Shown here in pieces: positions 34,310 to 43,604 of a stretch of DNA of 64,000 nucleotides. The position numbers and the translations under genes are program-made. The notes under the pieces are model-generated. The model was not told the DNA's origin. It made no database searches and saw only the letters and a list, made by a program, of their open reading frames with translations. Origin of the DNA: Sphingobacteriales bacterium (GTDB lineage: Bacteria; Bacteroidota; Bacteroidia; Chitinophagales; Chitinophagaceae). The stretch lies in contig SEFT01000012.1 in assembly GCA_004144175.1 (NCBI GenBank), positions 62,001 to 126,000 of the forward strand, in the 5' to 3' direction. Numbering within the stretch: the first letter of the stretch is position 1; every line of letters begins with the position of its first letter.

Positions 34310-35091
34310 TTATTGGTTATAAAAGCGACGAACCTTAGAAGGCACTCGTTCTTCCCAATCTTCTGACTTGATATGGAATGCATGCCATTGCTTTTGGGGA
34401 TTATCACCTTCATAATAGAATTCGACAAAAGTATTGTGACCGGCATCAAAGTTAAACAGTTTCTCTTGACCTCGACGGCTATTGAAGTCAGCAATTGCCG
34501 TGTTTAGAAGTCTCTGTGCCTCTGCTCGATTACAAAGAAGCGCGAAGCGGTGGGCCAATGTCCAACTCCATTTTCACCGTGTTTTGCGGATAGGTTAAAA
34601 TTTCTAGCACCTCCTGCCATAGCTACCCAAGCTAATATATTGTCCAGCGATCCAACTACTTCAACACTATGTCTCTTGAGATCGTCAGGAGCTATTGCGA
34701 CATAAACCGTTTTCGTACCCGAACTAATTGTCTGCGAAATTATAGCTGTTCGATGTGGAGGTTCAATAGCAGAAAAAGCATTATCAGTAATGTGTTCCAA
34801 TGTAGTATTCGCGCCGGCAAAATGCATTTTAAAAACATGGGAGTTTACTCTGGAACCCTTTGCATTCTGCAGCGCGCGATCCAGTAAACTTGCTTTTGAC
34901 GTGCGAAACTCTTTATGTAAATCTTCACAATTCCGGACGAATTCCTTCAATTGTGAAGGTTCATACAGGACAGTTAATTGGTGTTGATACGCGAACTCAG
35001 CTAATCTCACAAGTATGTGCAAATATTGATCTGGGTGTTCCGTATATGCTTCCCAATCTAAATCCAGAATTATATTTAAATTGCGATACAC
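34310..35091 (-). pseudogene. Third gene of the DUF262/AAA operon, split by a frameshift
   Basis: Frame one (35091 to 34504) gives 195 residues and ends in an odd tail (R-F-F-V-I-E-Q-R-H-R-D-F). A second frame on the same strand (34558 to 34310) continues the protein sensibly (A-L-L-C-N-R-A-E-A-Q-R-L-L) for a total near 255 residues. One missing base within about 34535-34560 would rejoin them; a G lost from the TGGCCC run fits. The GTG start at 35091 directly follows the AAA gene's TAG. No family recognised; the C-terminal part is aromatic and charged. It could be a decayed gene or a sequencing error. Confidence 0.6.
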
Positions 35092-36237
35092 CTAAAAGCC
35101 CATTAAAAAATTTCGGTCGATTTGAAACTGGTCAAAAAAACCTGTAGGTGGATAAATTATTTTGCCATCTTCTTCAATCGGCACGGCTTTACATATGGTC
35201 TTATGTTCATCTTGATCTCGTTTAAAATAATAAATACGAGTGCATTCCCGGTCAATCCCTTTCCCTTCTGTTTCGAACTTTTTACACTGAACCAGAATAC
35301 CATTTATTATATGATCGCTGTGAGTTTCCAAAATTATCTGAACACCAGCTTGACTAGCCAAACAGATTAATTCGGTGAGTTTTGCTTGCCCAGTCGGATG
35401 AAGGTGGGCTTCTGGATTCTCGATAAAAAGCAATGTGCCTGGTTGGGCAGAGAGAATAGCCACGATAATAGGCATTACATATGTCACTCCGAAGCCAACA
35501 TTCTCGGCCTTGATGTCATCTGTTTTTCCACGGTTAGTGCCAGTTTGAAATTGGTACCTAAGTTCATAACCGAGATTGCCATAGTCTTGAATGACAATAT
35601 CAATACCTTCACTAATTTCTGCCTCCCATGCCGTTGTTTGACTAAGCAAATCTGACGAAAGGGTTAGAGGACTTCTTAATTCTGGTATTACGTCTAAATC
35701 TCGTTTTGAACTAAGGAAATGTACAAAATGTTCTGCGCGGCCCGCAATCACTGAAATTTGGTTATAAACTTCAACGACAACATCGTCTTTTGGGTAGGAT
35801 GGCTGCGGCCCCATTCTACCTGCACTGATAAATTGGCAGGATTTTCCGAACAGACTTTGTTGACTTAATTGAGCGCGGTCATATAGGTGGTTTGCTGCGG
35901 GGGCTTGGTACATAACTGTTTTAGTTAAGTCAGCATCTCCTGATGAAAACGAAAACATGAACTCTTGGTGGTCTATGTTCAAACGGAATGTGATTTCATT
36001 TTTATCACTAAATTGATACAGCGCATCCTTTCCCGTACCGACATTTACAGGGTTAGATTTAAAGTCAAGGTATGCAAATTGATCATTTACGAAAAACGAC
36101 TCCCTTAACAATAGTAGTGCATGAATAACTGACGATTTTCCTACTCCGTTGGTTCCGCATAGCACGTTCAGATTGGATAAAGAAACTTCGGTTTTTCTGT
36201 GAGACTTGAAATTTTCAAGTGTTATACCTGTTACCAT
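35092..36237 (-). CDS. AAA-family ATPase with DUF3696-like C-terminus
   Basis: The 381-residue protein has an ABC/SMC-like ATPase layout. Walker A is G-T-N-G-V-G-K-S-S (28-36), Walker B is L-L-F-I-E-N-P-E-A-H-L-H-P, and the H-loop region is L-E-T-H-S-D-H-I-I-N-G. The C-terminus (P-P-T-G-F-F-D-Q-F) matches DUF3696 proteins. Such ATPases are often found in anti-phage or toxin-antitoxin-like pairs. Its ATG overlaps the end of the DUF262 gene by 7 nt, so it is the second gene of the operon and, unlike its neighbours, is intact. Confidence 0.85.
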   Translation of the reverse strand: MVTGITLENFKSHRKTEVSLSNLNVLCGTNGVGKSSVIHALLLLRESFFVNDQFAYLDFKSNPVNVGTGKDALYQFSDKNEITFRLNIDHQEFMFSFSSGDADLTKTVMYQAPAANHLYDRAQLSQQSLFGKSCQFISAGRMGPQPSYPKDDVVVEVYNQISVIAGRAEHFVHFLSSKRDLDVIPELRSPLTLSSDLLSQTTAWEAEISEGIDIVIQDYGNLGYELRYQFQTGTNRGKTDDIKAENVGFGVTYVMPIIVAILSAQPGTLLFIENPEAHLHPTGQAKLTELICLASQAGVQIILETHSDHIINGILVQCKKFETEGKGIDRECTRIYYFKRDQDEHKTICKAVPIEEDGKIIYPPTGFFDQFQIDRNFLMGF

Positions 36238-37381
36238 ATTGCGTTAGTTACCAAATTGTGAATCTTCTCATATCGGTATTTCACTCTCTCTTTTGCAGCC
36301 GTTCCTGTAGTAATGGATTGCGAAAAGCCATGCTGATGGTGAAGTGCTACAAACGCATTTATAAAATCTTCTTTGTGTTGCTTAAGAATATCTCGCTCAA
36401 AATCGTTCAACTTGGCGAAAATAACACTCAAAACCTCGAAAAGCGACTTATTGATTGGCTTGCGACGTCCGTCAGACGTTCGAACTTTTCTAAAAGCATC
36501 TCTCCCGAATATTTCAATTGCTAACAGCATTGATTCATTAAAGGCATATTTAATTTCTGCCTGCCGAACAATATTATCTGGGATTGCTTTTGTACCTAGA
36601 GTCATAAACGTATCCATATCAGGCTCGTACTGTTCATGTCCTATTAGATAAAACGAAATAAAACGGGTAACGAAATCTAAATCTTGTTGCCTTTTAGTTG
36701 GTACAGAATAATTTGTTGCAGATTGAAAGTCACTCCCTTCAACAGAGTCGGGCGCAACGAGACTTTCCAAAAAATCAATACGAAATCCCTGAAATAATGC
36801 TGTTCGTATTTCTTGAGGCTCCAACTCAATACCCCCCTGGTTAATTCGGCTGAAAATATTGTATTTAACCTGATCAGGTGTTCCTTTACCTATTAAGTTA
36901 ATCGTAACCTGATTTGTCGATATGCGACGTTGAATATCTCTAGGTAGTTCTGCCCACGTTTTATTGTTAAACTCAGTTCTGAATTCCAAGTCAATGAGTT
37001 TGAACGGCTCTGCATGTTTACCAATAGTCGCTTTTTCAGTTCCCCCTAATATAAAATGTTCCAATGTGCTCACCCTCTGTAATCCATCAATTACCCGCCA
37101 CTTTTTATCTTCTCCTTCATCAAAATAAAAAACTGGGGTCGGAAGGTTAAGCATCAGAGACTCAATAAATCTGCTTTTTTCTTTTGATCCCACAGATTGG
37201 GCAATCGTTGATATTTCGGTACAAGAATTTCATTGTACTCAAGCATATCTGCCAACTGCCCAATTGTTCGAGGCGTGATGTTAATGTTGATTTCGTTTGG
37301 GTTGAAGGGAACTTCGTTGTGGACCAGATCGTTGCCTTCTTCGGCTTCAATATCATTTATTTCAGTATTGTTAATGTCCAT
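36231..37381 (-). pseudogene. DUF262-domain protein, split by a frameshift
   Basis: The N-terminal 75 residues (37381 to 37154) end just after Y-Q-R-L-P-N-L-W-D-Q-K-K-K, where the frame breaks. The rest (37193 to 36231) continues with S-R-F-I-E-S-L-M-L-N-L-P. A single missing A in a six-A run (about 37175-37180) separates the two frames; restoring it gives one ORF of about 380 residues. DUF262 (ParB/Srx-fold, GmrSD-like) hallmarks are D-G-L-Q-R-V-S-T-L and F-S-R-I-N-Q-G-G-I-E-L-E-P-Q-E-I-R. It leads a three-gene operon with the AAA ATPase. The break could be real decay or a homopolymer sequencing error. Confidence 0.75.
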
Positions 37382-37511
37382 ACAAAATCCTAATCATAAT
37401 TTATGCTATAAATAATAACATTATTAAAATCCAAGCTACTTAAAGTTTTTCGCATGCTAAAATCATTCTGTAAGAAGGATCAAAAAATGTAATCCCCATG
37501 TTGTATCAAAT

Positions 37512-37552
37512 AAAAAAGCAGTTATGAACCTTGGTTCGTAACTGCCTTTTTT
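37512..37552 (-). terminator. Terminator of the tRNA-Leu gene
   Basis: Arms 37512-37529 and 37534-37552 (AAAAAAGCAGTTATGAAC against GTTCGTAACTGCCTTTTTT) form a long stem ending in T-runs on the minus strand. It lies just 3' of the tRNA and 130 nt before the DUF262 gene. Confidence 0.85.
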
Positions 37553-37555
37553 AAG

Positions 37556-37639
37556 TGCCCAGAACAGGAATCGAACCTGCACTCCCTTGCGAAAACCAGA
37601 TTTTGAGTCTAGCGCGTCTACCAATTCCGCCATCTGGGC
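37556..37639 (-). tRNA. tRNA-Leu (anticodon CAA)
   Basis: The minus-strand sequence begins GCCCAGATGGCGGAATTGG and ends TCTGGGCA. The 7-bp acceptor stem pairs perfectly (GCCCAGA/TCTGGGC). The anticodon loop is CTCAAAA with anticodon CAA, the extra arm is long as expected for tRNA-Leu, and the T arm has GGTTCGATTCC. The CCA end is not encoded. Length is about 84 nt. The A+T-rich defence-like operon lies on its 3' side. Confidence 0.95.
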
Positions 37640-37660
37640 CTAAGCACATCCGCCCTGCTT

Positions 37661-38197
37661 TTATGCATTGCGGGATGCAAATGTATCCATTCTTTCCTGA
37701 ATCCGCAACAGGTATTTTTTGCGGAAGTAGTAGTCTTTTATTTGTAATAGCAGCTCATTGCTTTGGTCGCCATTGTCAAACCTGTCGAGCAGGGGAGCAA
37801 TAGCGTCCTGCCATTCCTGTAGCTGTGTTTGCAGCATGGTTTGCGCCTGTTGTTGCAGGCCGGTATTGGCAGGTTCCATTTCGTAATCGCTCAGGGTTTC
37901 GTTCAGGTCCATCATTTCCATCAGGAAGGCAGGGGGCAGGTTATACTTTTCTTCCTCTTCCAGCACGCCATGCAGCTTCAGTATATAGGCCATCAGCGCA
38001 TCGGCACTGTTCAGCGTTTTATATGCATCATTGTTCATGGCCGACATACGGAGGGCTTCGGCGCGGGTGGCGTCATCGGCCATCGTAAAGCGGTCGGGGT
38101 GGTAGCGGCGGCTCAGTTCATAGAACTTTGTCTTCACTGCTGCGGCATCAGGGCTAAAGCGCACCGGCTGCTCGTATAGATCGAAGTAATTGGTCAT
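37661..38197 (-). CDS. hscB: Fe-S cluster co-chaperone HscB
   Basis: The 178-residue J-domain co-chaperone has the H-P-D motif at residues 33-35 (R-R-Y-H-P-D-R-F) and a C-terminal three-helix domain rich in Glu and Gln that binds the scaffold IscU. It would stimulate HscA ATPase during iron-sulfur cluster assembly; hscA itself is not in the window. Its gene is divergent from the saccharopine dehydrogenase-like gene. Confidence 0.88.
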   Translation of the reverse strand: MTNYFDLYEQPVRFSPDAAAVKTKFYELSRRYHPDRFTMADDATRAEALRMSAMNNDAYKTLNSADALMAYILKLHGVLEEEEKYNLPPAFLMEMMDLNETLSDYEMEPANTGLQQQAQTMLQTQLQEWQDAIAPLLDRFDNGDQSNELLLQIKDYYFRKKYLLRIQERMDTFASRNA

Positions 38198-38200
38198 TAG

Positions 38201-38230
38201 TTGTGGTCGGTATAGTATACCTTATCTTTG
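38201..38230 (+). promoter_or_regulatory. Promoter of the saccharopine dehydrogenase-like gene
   Basis: TTG at 38201-38203, a 19-nt spacer and TATCTTTG at 38223-38230 match the Bacteroidota consensus. The start would be near 38237, which fixes translation at the ATG at 38251 rather than the in-frame codon at 38203. Confidence 0.75.
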
Positions 38231-38250
38231 CGGTCACAAAAGTAGTTAAG

Positions 38251-39456
38251 ATGCTTCGTATAGGACTCGTCAGAGAAAGAAAAACACCGCCGGATACACG
38301 CGTGCCACTTACCCCTAAGCAATGTGTAGAGGTAATAGAGCAATACCCCGATATAAAGATCGTGGTAGAGCCATCGCCCGACCGCGCCTTCCCAGACAGT
38401 GCCTACACCGAAGCCGGCATACCCTTACAGGAAGACCTGAGCGATTGCGATGTGCTGCTGGGGGTAAAAGAGGTGCCAGCCGATAAGCTGATACCCAACA
38501 AGACCTACTTCTTCTTTAGCCATACCAAAAAGAAGCAGCCGTATAACAAGAAACTGATGCAGGCGCTCATAAAAAACGGCATCCGCATGATAGATTACGA
38601 ATGCCTCACTCATGCCGATGAGCAGCGCATACTGGGCTTCGGGCTGTATGCGGGTATCGTGGGTGCGCACAATGGCCTGATGACTTACGGCAAGAAGTTC
38701 GGTGCGTTCGACCTGCCTGCTGCGCATAGTGTAGGCACGTACCAGGAGCTGCTGGACATCTATGCAAAGACCAAAATGCCGAATATAAAGATAGCTATGA
38801 CGGGCAGCGGTAAAGTCGCTGCTGGTATACTGGAGGTAATGACCCACCTGGACATCGAACCGGTAGAACCCGAAGACTACCTGACGCATCAATACGAGTA
38901 CCCGGTATACACGCACCTGAAGGGTAGCTCGCTATACTCGCGGAAGGACAATGGCGAGTTTCACCGTGATGACTTCCATGCGCATCCGGAGAATTATAAG
39001 TGTGTATTCTCGCGCTTTGTGCCGCAGACCGATATATTGATGAACGGTATCTACTGGGATAGAAAGATAGCCCGCCTGTTCGAGAAGCAGGATGTGCAGC
39101 GCAAGGACTGGCGCATCAGTGTGATATCGGACATCACCTGCGATATAGATGGCTCTGTGCCGATCAACGTGGGCGCATCCACAATTGCTGATCCTGTGTA
39201 TGGTATTGATAGAAATACGCTGGATAAAGCACAGCCCTTCCGGAATACGAAGGATGTGATAGATGTAATGGCCGTAGACAACCTGCCGAATGAGCTACCT
39301 GCTGATGCCAGCCAGTACTTTGGTGCGCACTTTGCTAAGTTTGTACTGCCCGAGCTGCTGAATGGCGATAGCGATATCATTAAGCGCGCTACCATTTGCG
39401 AGAACGGAAGGCTTACTAAATATTACGAGTACCTGAGCGACTATGCTTACGAATAG
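38251..39456 (+). CDS. Saccharopine dehydrogenase (lysine-forming)-like NAD(P)-dependent enzyme
   Basis: The 401-residue protein belongs to the alanine dehydrogenase/PNT superfamily. It has an N-terminal domain beginning L-R-I-G-L-V-R-E-R-K-T-P-P-D-T-R-V-P-L-T, a nucleotide-binding loop T-G-S-G-K-V-A-A-G near 190 and a C-terminal I-S-D-I-T-C-D-I-D-G-S near 300. These fit the Bacteroidota LYS1-type family (L-lysine-forming), as against alanine dehydrogenase, but the exact substrate is inferred. The start is set by the promoter 21 nt upstream. Confidence 0.8.
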   Translation: MLRIGLVRERKTPPDTRVPLTPKQCVEVIEQYPDIKIVVEPSPDRAFPDSAYTEAGIPLQEDLSDCDVLLGVKEVPADKLIPNKTYFFFSHTKKKQPYNKKLMQALIKNGIRMIDYECLTHADEQRILGFGLYAGIVGAHNGLMTYGKKFGAFDLPAAHSVGTYQELLDIYAKTKMPNIKIAMTGSGKVAAGILEVMTHLDIEPVEPEDYLTHQYEYPVYTHLKGSSLYSRKDNGEFHRDDFHAHPENYKCVFSRFVPQTDILMNGIYWDRKIARLFEKQDVQRKDWRISVISDITCDIDGSVPINVGASTIADPVYGIDRNTLDKAQPFRNTKDVIDVMAVDNLPNELPADASQYFGAHFAKFVLPELLNGDSDIIKRATICENGRLTKYYEYLSDYAYE

Positions 39457-39459
39457 TCG

Positions 39460-40380
39460 TTAGCTCTGCAGTAGTTGCCTTACGGCGCTGTTGATATCGG
39501 GGTAGTCGAACTGGAAGCCCGTGGTGGAGCTCATTTTGTCGGCACTTACGGTGCAGCTCTTCAGTACTTCGGTGCTCATTTCGCCCAGCATCAGTTTTAG
39601 GGCTGCTGCGGGTACAGGTGCCGGTATGGCCAGCCCGCCTTTCTCCTGGGCTATGGTATCCATCAGTTTTTTATTGGTCACCGGGTTGGGGGCTACAGCA
39701 TTGTATATGCCATTGATATCTTCATGACGTATGCAGTGGTATATGAAGCGTACCAGGTCTTCTATGTGTATCCAGCTAATGACCTGCTTGCCGCTGCCCA
39801 GTACGGGCTTCACGCCGAACTTTACCGGCTTGTAAAACTCTTTGAAAGCGCCGGCTTCTCTGCCCAGCACTATGCCAAAGCGCAAGATAGTAGTACGTAC
39901 AAAATCGGCAGCTTGTATGGCTTCGTGCTCCCATTTTTTACAAGTATCGCCCAGGAAGTCGTCTGCATGGCGGTCGCTCTCATGGAAGGGTGCGCGGTTG
40001 TTGTCGGCACCGTAGTAGCCTATGGCCGATGCAGAGATGAAGGTCTTGCAGTTGGGGGCATGTTCGCGCAACTTATCTACCAGGAAGGCAGTAGTTTCTA
40101 CACGACTTTTAACAATTTCTTCTTTACGCTTCTTGGTCCAGCGCTTTTCAGCGATGCCGGCACCTGCCAGATGTACCATAGCATCTACGCGCTGTATGCA
40201 GGTGAGGTCGCATTTGTTTTCGCGGGGGCTCCAGTAGCAGTAGGTGATACCGTCCTTGCTCTGGTCTTTCTTCTCGGGGTTTCGGGTAAATATAACTACC
40301 TGGTTGCCAGCATCGCGCAGCAGCCGGGTTACGTGGTGCCCTACAAATCCTGTTCCCCCTGTTATGCCTATCGTCCTCAT
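39460..40380 (-). CDS. TIGR01777-family NAD-dependent epimerase (YfcH/SDR39U1-like)
   Basis: The 306-residue extended SDR begins I-T-G-G-T-G-F-V-G-H-H-V (NAD-binding motif) and contains H-L-A-G-A-G-I near 70, S-A-S-A-I-G-Y-Y-G (catalytic Tyr) near 118-126, and D-F-L-G near 140. Its C-terminal extension (about 240-306) is the family's DUF1731 domain. The substrate is not known. It is convergent with the saccharopine dehydrogenase-like gene with only 3 nt between the stops. Confidence 0.9.
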   Translation of the reverse strand: MRTIGITGGTGFVGHHVTRLLRDAGNQVVIFTRNPEKKDQSKDGITYCYWSPRENKCDLTCIQRVDAMVHLAGAGIAEKRWTKKRKEEIVKSRVETTAFLVDKLREHAPNCKTFISASAIGYYGADNNRAPFHESDRHADDFLGDTCKKWEHEAIQAADFVRTTILRFGIVLGREAGAFKEFYKPVKFGVKPVLGSGKQVISWIHIEDLVRFIYHCIRHEDINGIYNAVAPNPVTNKKLMDTIAQEKGGLAIPAPVPAAALKLMLGEMSTEVLKSCTVSADKMSSTTGFQFDYPDINSAVRQLLQS

Positions 40381-40616
40381 CTATACCTGTTTATGTTATA
40401 ACCAAATTCCGCTGTTAAAGTTGGCGCAAACAGTACTAAAAAACTATACCTGTTTGCAGTGTTGTTTGTGCAAACTGTTTTCGTAATGCGAGTGATTTAC
40501 AGCAATAAATTTAAAGCTATGTAAAAAGAAAAAATAATTTTAATTTCAATACAATAAAGGTTGACTAGTGCCGTTTGTTTTATAATTCACTTATTGTTTA
40601 CCAATCGTTACAAAAC

Positions 40617-40811
40617 ATGAATAAAACTTTACGCAAAAAACTTATCGTATCTAAAGAACAAATACCTGCGCGAATGGAGAAAGAGAACAGCAGCGAGCAG
40701 CTCATGGAGCTGATGCAGGACATGAAGGGTGTATGGAGAGAAGCCGCAACAGACCTGTTGCAGCCACGCCCCGAAGCAGTAGCCCAGTTGCTAAAGAAAG
40801 TGCTACACTAA
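40617..40811 (+). CDS. Small hypothetical protein
   Basis: From the ATG at 40617 the protein is 64 residues, begins M-N-K-T-L-R-K-K-L-I-V and is charged and helical with many Gln and Glu residues. No membrane segment or cysteine is present. Its 3' end overlaps the end of the convergent metallophosphoesterase gene by 9 nt. A short gene of this type is plausible but unproven. Confidence 0.4.
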   Translation: MNKTLRKKLIVSKEQIPARMEKENSSEQLMELMQDMKGVWREAATDLLQPRPEAVAQLLKKVLH

Positions 40812-42050
40812 TTCGATCACTGTTATTTCGGGTAGTATGCCCAGGCGGCCGGGATAACCCAGGAAGCCAAAGCCCCTGTTCACATACAGGTATTGGTTTT
40901 CCTCTTTGGTAAGGCCTGCCCAGTTGCGGTACACATACTGCACCGGGCTCCACTTAAAGCCGGGTATCTCTATGCCAAACTGCATGCCGTGTGTATGGCC
41001 TGCAAAGGCGATGTCGATGTCTTTGTATTCGGTACGTACCTGTGCATCCCAGTGCGATGGATCGTGCGACAGCAACATCTTGAACGGCACGTTCTGTTCG
41101 GGTAATCCTGCGTAGGCTTTGCGCATATCGCCGTATTTAGGGAAGCCCGCTTTGGCGCCCCAGTTCTCAATGCCTATAACGGCTATCTTGTCGTTGCCGC
41201 GGTTCAGTATCACGTGCTCATTCATTAGCAGGCGCCAGCCCATGGCAGCATGTGTCTTCTTCAGCCATTCCAGGTTGGCTACTTTGGCTTGTGCCGATGG
41301 CCATTCTACATAGTCGCCATAGTCGTGGTTACCGAGGGTAGAGTAAACACCCATTGGTGCCCGTAGCTGCGAGAATATATCGGTGTATGGTTGTATCTCA
41401 TCAGCCTTATTATTTACCAGGTCGCCGGTGAAGAAGATCATATCGGGGCGCTCGGCCATTATCTTGTCTATGCCGCGCTGCACCGCCTTGTGGCTATCGA
41501 AGCTGCCCGAGTGGACATCGGATATCTGTACTATTTTGAGCCCGCGGAAGGACGCAGGCAGATTATCGAATTTGATTTTTACCCTGCGTACCTGGTATTT
41601 ATAACGGTTGGTGATGCCATAGATGAAGCTAAGCAGTGTAGCCCCGCCCAGCGCCATAGCCAGGTGTGTAATGAATACCGAGCGCGGAATGCCGTTGCCT
41701 GTGGTGGTAGCTGGAACCTGCTGCTTTGTTTGAAAGAATCCCGCTATCCATACAATCAGCCTGCGTATCTCGTCGCTCAGCATCACGGGCACCACTACTA
41801 TCTTGCTCACCATATAGCCGATGACAAACGCCACGTAAATATTGCGGGCCATGTGCGGCATCTCTGCCCAGTTGATCTTACGTAGGAATATAAAGCTGGT
41901 CCAGGCAACGAGCGATACCAGAAAGTGAAATACGATGATAGACACACGCGCCGCGGGCGGCATATGGCGCACGGCCAGGCGTATCACGATAAAGCTATAA
42001 TATTCGCCCAGGATGAGCAGTATAAGCGGGATAATAAACCGGGCTGGCAT
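40803..42050 (-). CDS. Membrane-anchored metallophosphoesterase
   Basis: The 415-residue protein has about five N-terminal membrane segments (to residue 165) and a calcineurin-like phosphoesterase domain: Q-I-S-D-V-H-S, T-G-D-L-V-N, G-N-H-D-Y-G, S-H-D-P and A-G-H-T-H-G with the metal-binding His and Asp residues. The YkuE/LpxG-like architecture suggests a membrane phospholipid or lipid A precursor as substrate, unproven. It precedes the FMN reductase gene on the transcript; the two are 18 nt apart. Confidence 0.9.
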   Translation of the reverse strand: MPARFIIPLILLILGEYYSFIVIRLAVRHMPPAARVSIIVFHFLVSLVAWTSFIFLRKINWAEMPHMARNIYVAFVIGYMVSKIVVVPVMLSDEIRRLIVWIAGFFQTKQQVPATTTGNGIPRSVFITHLAMALGGATLLSFIYGITNRYKYQVRRVKIKFDNLPASFRGLKIVQISDVHSGSFDSHKAVQRGIDKIMAERPDMIFFTGDLVNNKADEIQPYTDIFSQLRAPMGVYSTLGNHDYGDYVEWPSAQAKVANLEWLKKTHAAMGWRLLMNEHVILNRGNDKIAVIGIENWGAKAGFPKYGDMRKAYAGLPEQNVPFKMLLSHDPSHWDAQVRTEYKDIDIAFAGHTHGMQFGIEIPGFKWSPVQYVYRNWAGLTKEENQYLYVNRGFGFLGYPGRLGILPEITVIELV

Positions 42051-42068
42051 CTGTTGGTATGGTGCTGA

Positions 42069-42569
42069 TTAAAATTTCAGAAATTCTTCTATCTGTTGGA
42101 TGATCACTAGCTCTGTAGCGGGCTTCAGTATGTCGCCTGCTTCGTTTATCTCGTCGTTTATACGGCTGATGGGCACTTTGTTGTACAGTACGTTCACGCG
42201 CAGGTAGTGCAGTATGTTGGTCATATGCTCCATGCCGCGCAGGTTGCCCGCACGTCCGTCGGCTACGCCTACCAGCATAGCTTTCTTATACCACCAGCAT
42301 TTCTTGATATCGCTGTTGTCAAGCATTAGCTTGAGTATGCCGGGGAAGCTGCCATTGTACTCGGGCATTACGAATACGAACTTTTCGGACGGTATCAGCA
42401 GGCGTTCTTCGGTAGCAATCAGCTCAGCGCTGCGGTCCCAAACGTTGAGGTCTTCCAGCGTAAGCAGTTGTACATCATCTGCCCGTTGAGACATCATGTT
42501 GTAGTACAGCTTTGCCACTTTCAGCGTCATGCTGTCCTTTCGGTTCGTTCCGGATATGATCGTGATCAT
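42069..42569 (-). CDS. NADPH-dependent FMN reductase
   Basis: The 166-residue flavodoxin-like oxidoreductase has G-T-N-R-K-D-S (phosphate loop), P-E-Y-N-G-S-F-P-G near 88 and the conserved D-G-R-A-G-N-L-R-G segment near 118. It lies upstream of the metallophosphoesterase gene on the minus strand. A CAAAGGTA box on the plus strand at 42598-42605 (TACCTTTG in reverse) could be its promoter. Confidence 0.9.
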   Translation of the reverse strand: MITIISGTNRKDSMTLKVAKLYYNMMSQRADDVQLLTLEDLNVWDRSAELIATEERLLIPSEKFVFVMPEYNGSFPGILKLMLDNSDIKKCWWYKKAMLVGVADGRAGNLRGMEHMTNILHYLRVNVLYNKVPISRINDEINEAGDILKPATELVIIQQIEEFLKF

Positions 42570-42862
42570 CTATCTAATGGGTATCAAAAATAAGGGACAA
42601 AGGTATATGGTTTAGCGGTGGGTGGAGATAACCATGGTTGAACCACATATTTGCATTGCTGATATGGAAGAATGGAACATTTAAGGGCATGAAATGTTTG
42701 TTTGCCAGAAGCATTAGAAGCATTTCAATAACATCAGAAATTGTAACATATTAAGGGTATGGTGTTATTTTCCACATTCCTTTTTATTAAATAGGGAAAG
42801 TCGTTTTATCGCGTTAATTTTGTAAGAATACTGTAGATAGTAATAAAAAAGCTAATCCATTC

Positions 42863-43543
42863 ATGAAGTTTACTTTTTATGGTCATTCCTGTTTTGCGAT
42901 AGAAGTAGCAGGAAAGAAGCTGTTATTTGACCCATTCATCACCGGCAACGAACTGGCAAAAGACATCGATGTGAATACCATCGAGGCTGATTATATACTG
43001 GTTTCGCATGGCCATAGCGACCATGTGGGCGACCTGGTAAGCATTGCCAAACGTACCGGCGCTACCGTCATAGGCGCGTACGAAGTAGTGGCATGGGCGC
43101 AAAAGCAGGGCTGCGAGAAAGGCCATGGAATGAACTTCGGCCCGTTCAATTTTGAATTTGGCGAGCTACGGTATGTAGTAGCGCATCACAGCAGTGGCTT
43201 GCCCGATGGCAGCTACGGCGGCAACCCGGGTGGCTTTGTACTGAAGACAGCAGAAGGCAACTTCTACTTTGCCGGCGATACCTGCCTGACCCTGGACATG
43301 CAGCTGATACCTAAGTACTTTGCAAAGCTCGACTTTGCGCTGCTGCCCATCGGCGGAAACTTTACGATGAATGTAGACGATGCGGTGATCGCTTCGCAAT
43401 TTATCGAGTGCAAAAAGATCGTTGGTGTACACTTCGATACATTTGGGTACATCAAAATAGACCACCAGCAGGCTAAGGACAAGTTCAAAGCTGCCGGTGC
43501 CGAGCTGATACTGCCTGAGATAGGCCAAACAATAGAACTATAA
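42863..43543 (+). CDS. Metal-dependent hydrolase (UPF0173, metallo-beta-lactamase fold)
   Basis: The 226-residue protein has the metal-binding H-G-H-S-D-H near residue 50 and D-T-C near 140, with the N-terminal K-F-T-F-Y-G-H-S-C-F of the UPF0173 family. The substrate is uncharacterised. A TAATTTTG -7 box is at 42815-42822, about 40 nt before the start, without a clear -33. It sits 61 nt upstream of parA on the same strand. Confidence 0.9.
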   Translation: MKFTFYGHSCFAIEVAGKKLLFDPFITGNELAKDIDVNTIEADYILVSHGHSDHVGDLVSIAKRTGATVIGAYEVVAWAQKQGCEKGHGMNFGPFNFEFGELRYVVAHHSSGLPDGSYGGNPGGFVLKTAEGNFYFAGDTCLTLDMQLIPKYFAKLDFALLPIGGNFTMNVDDAVIASQFIECKKIVGVHFDTFGYIKIDHQQAKDKFKAAGAELILPEIGQTIEL

Positions 43544-43604
43544 AGCGCTGCCTGAAAAGCAGCCGTACGATAAACTATAACTGAGGACGGATAACAACGA
43601 GGAA

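Noticed and set aside
37154-37193. Programmed -1 ribosomal frameshift at the six-A run of the DUF262 gene
   Set aside because: The A-run lies in the reading register AAA-AAA-G, not the X-XXY-YYZ register needed for efficient slippage, and a simple one-base indel explains the break. Transcript or peptide evidence would be needed to reopen it.
39724-40401. 225-codon antisense frame in the epimerase gene
   Set aside because: Tyr/Val-rich shadow of the epimerase gene; no independent support.
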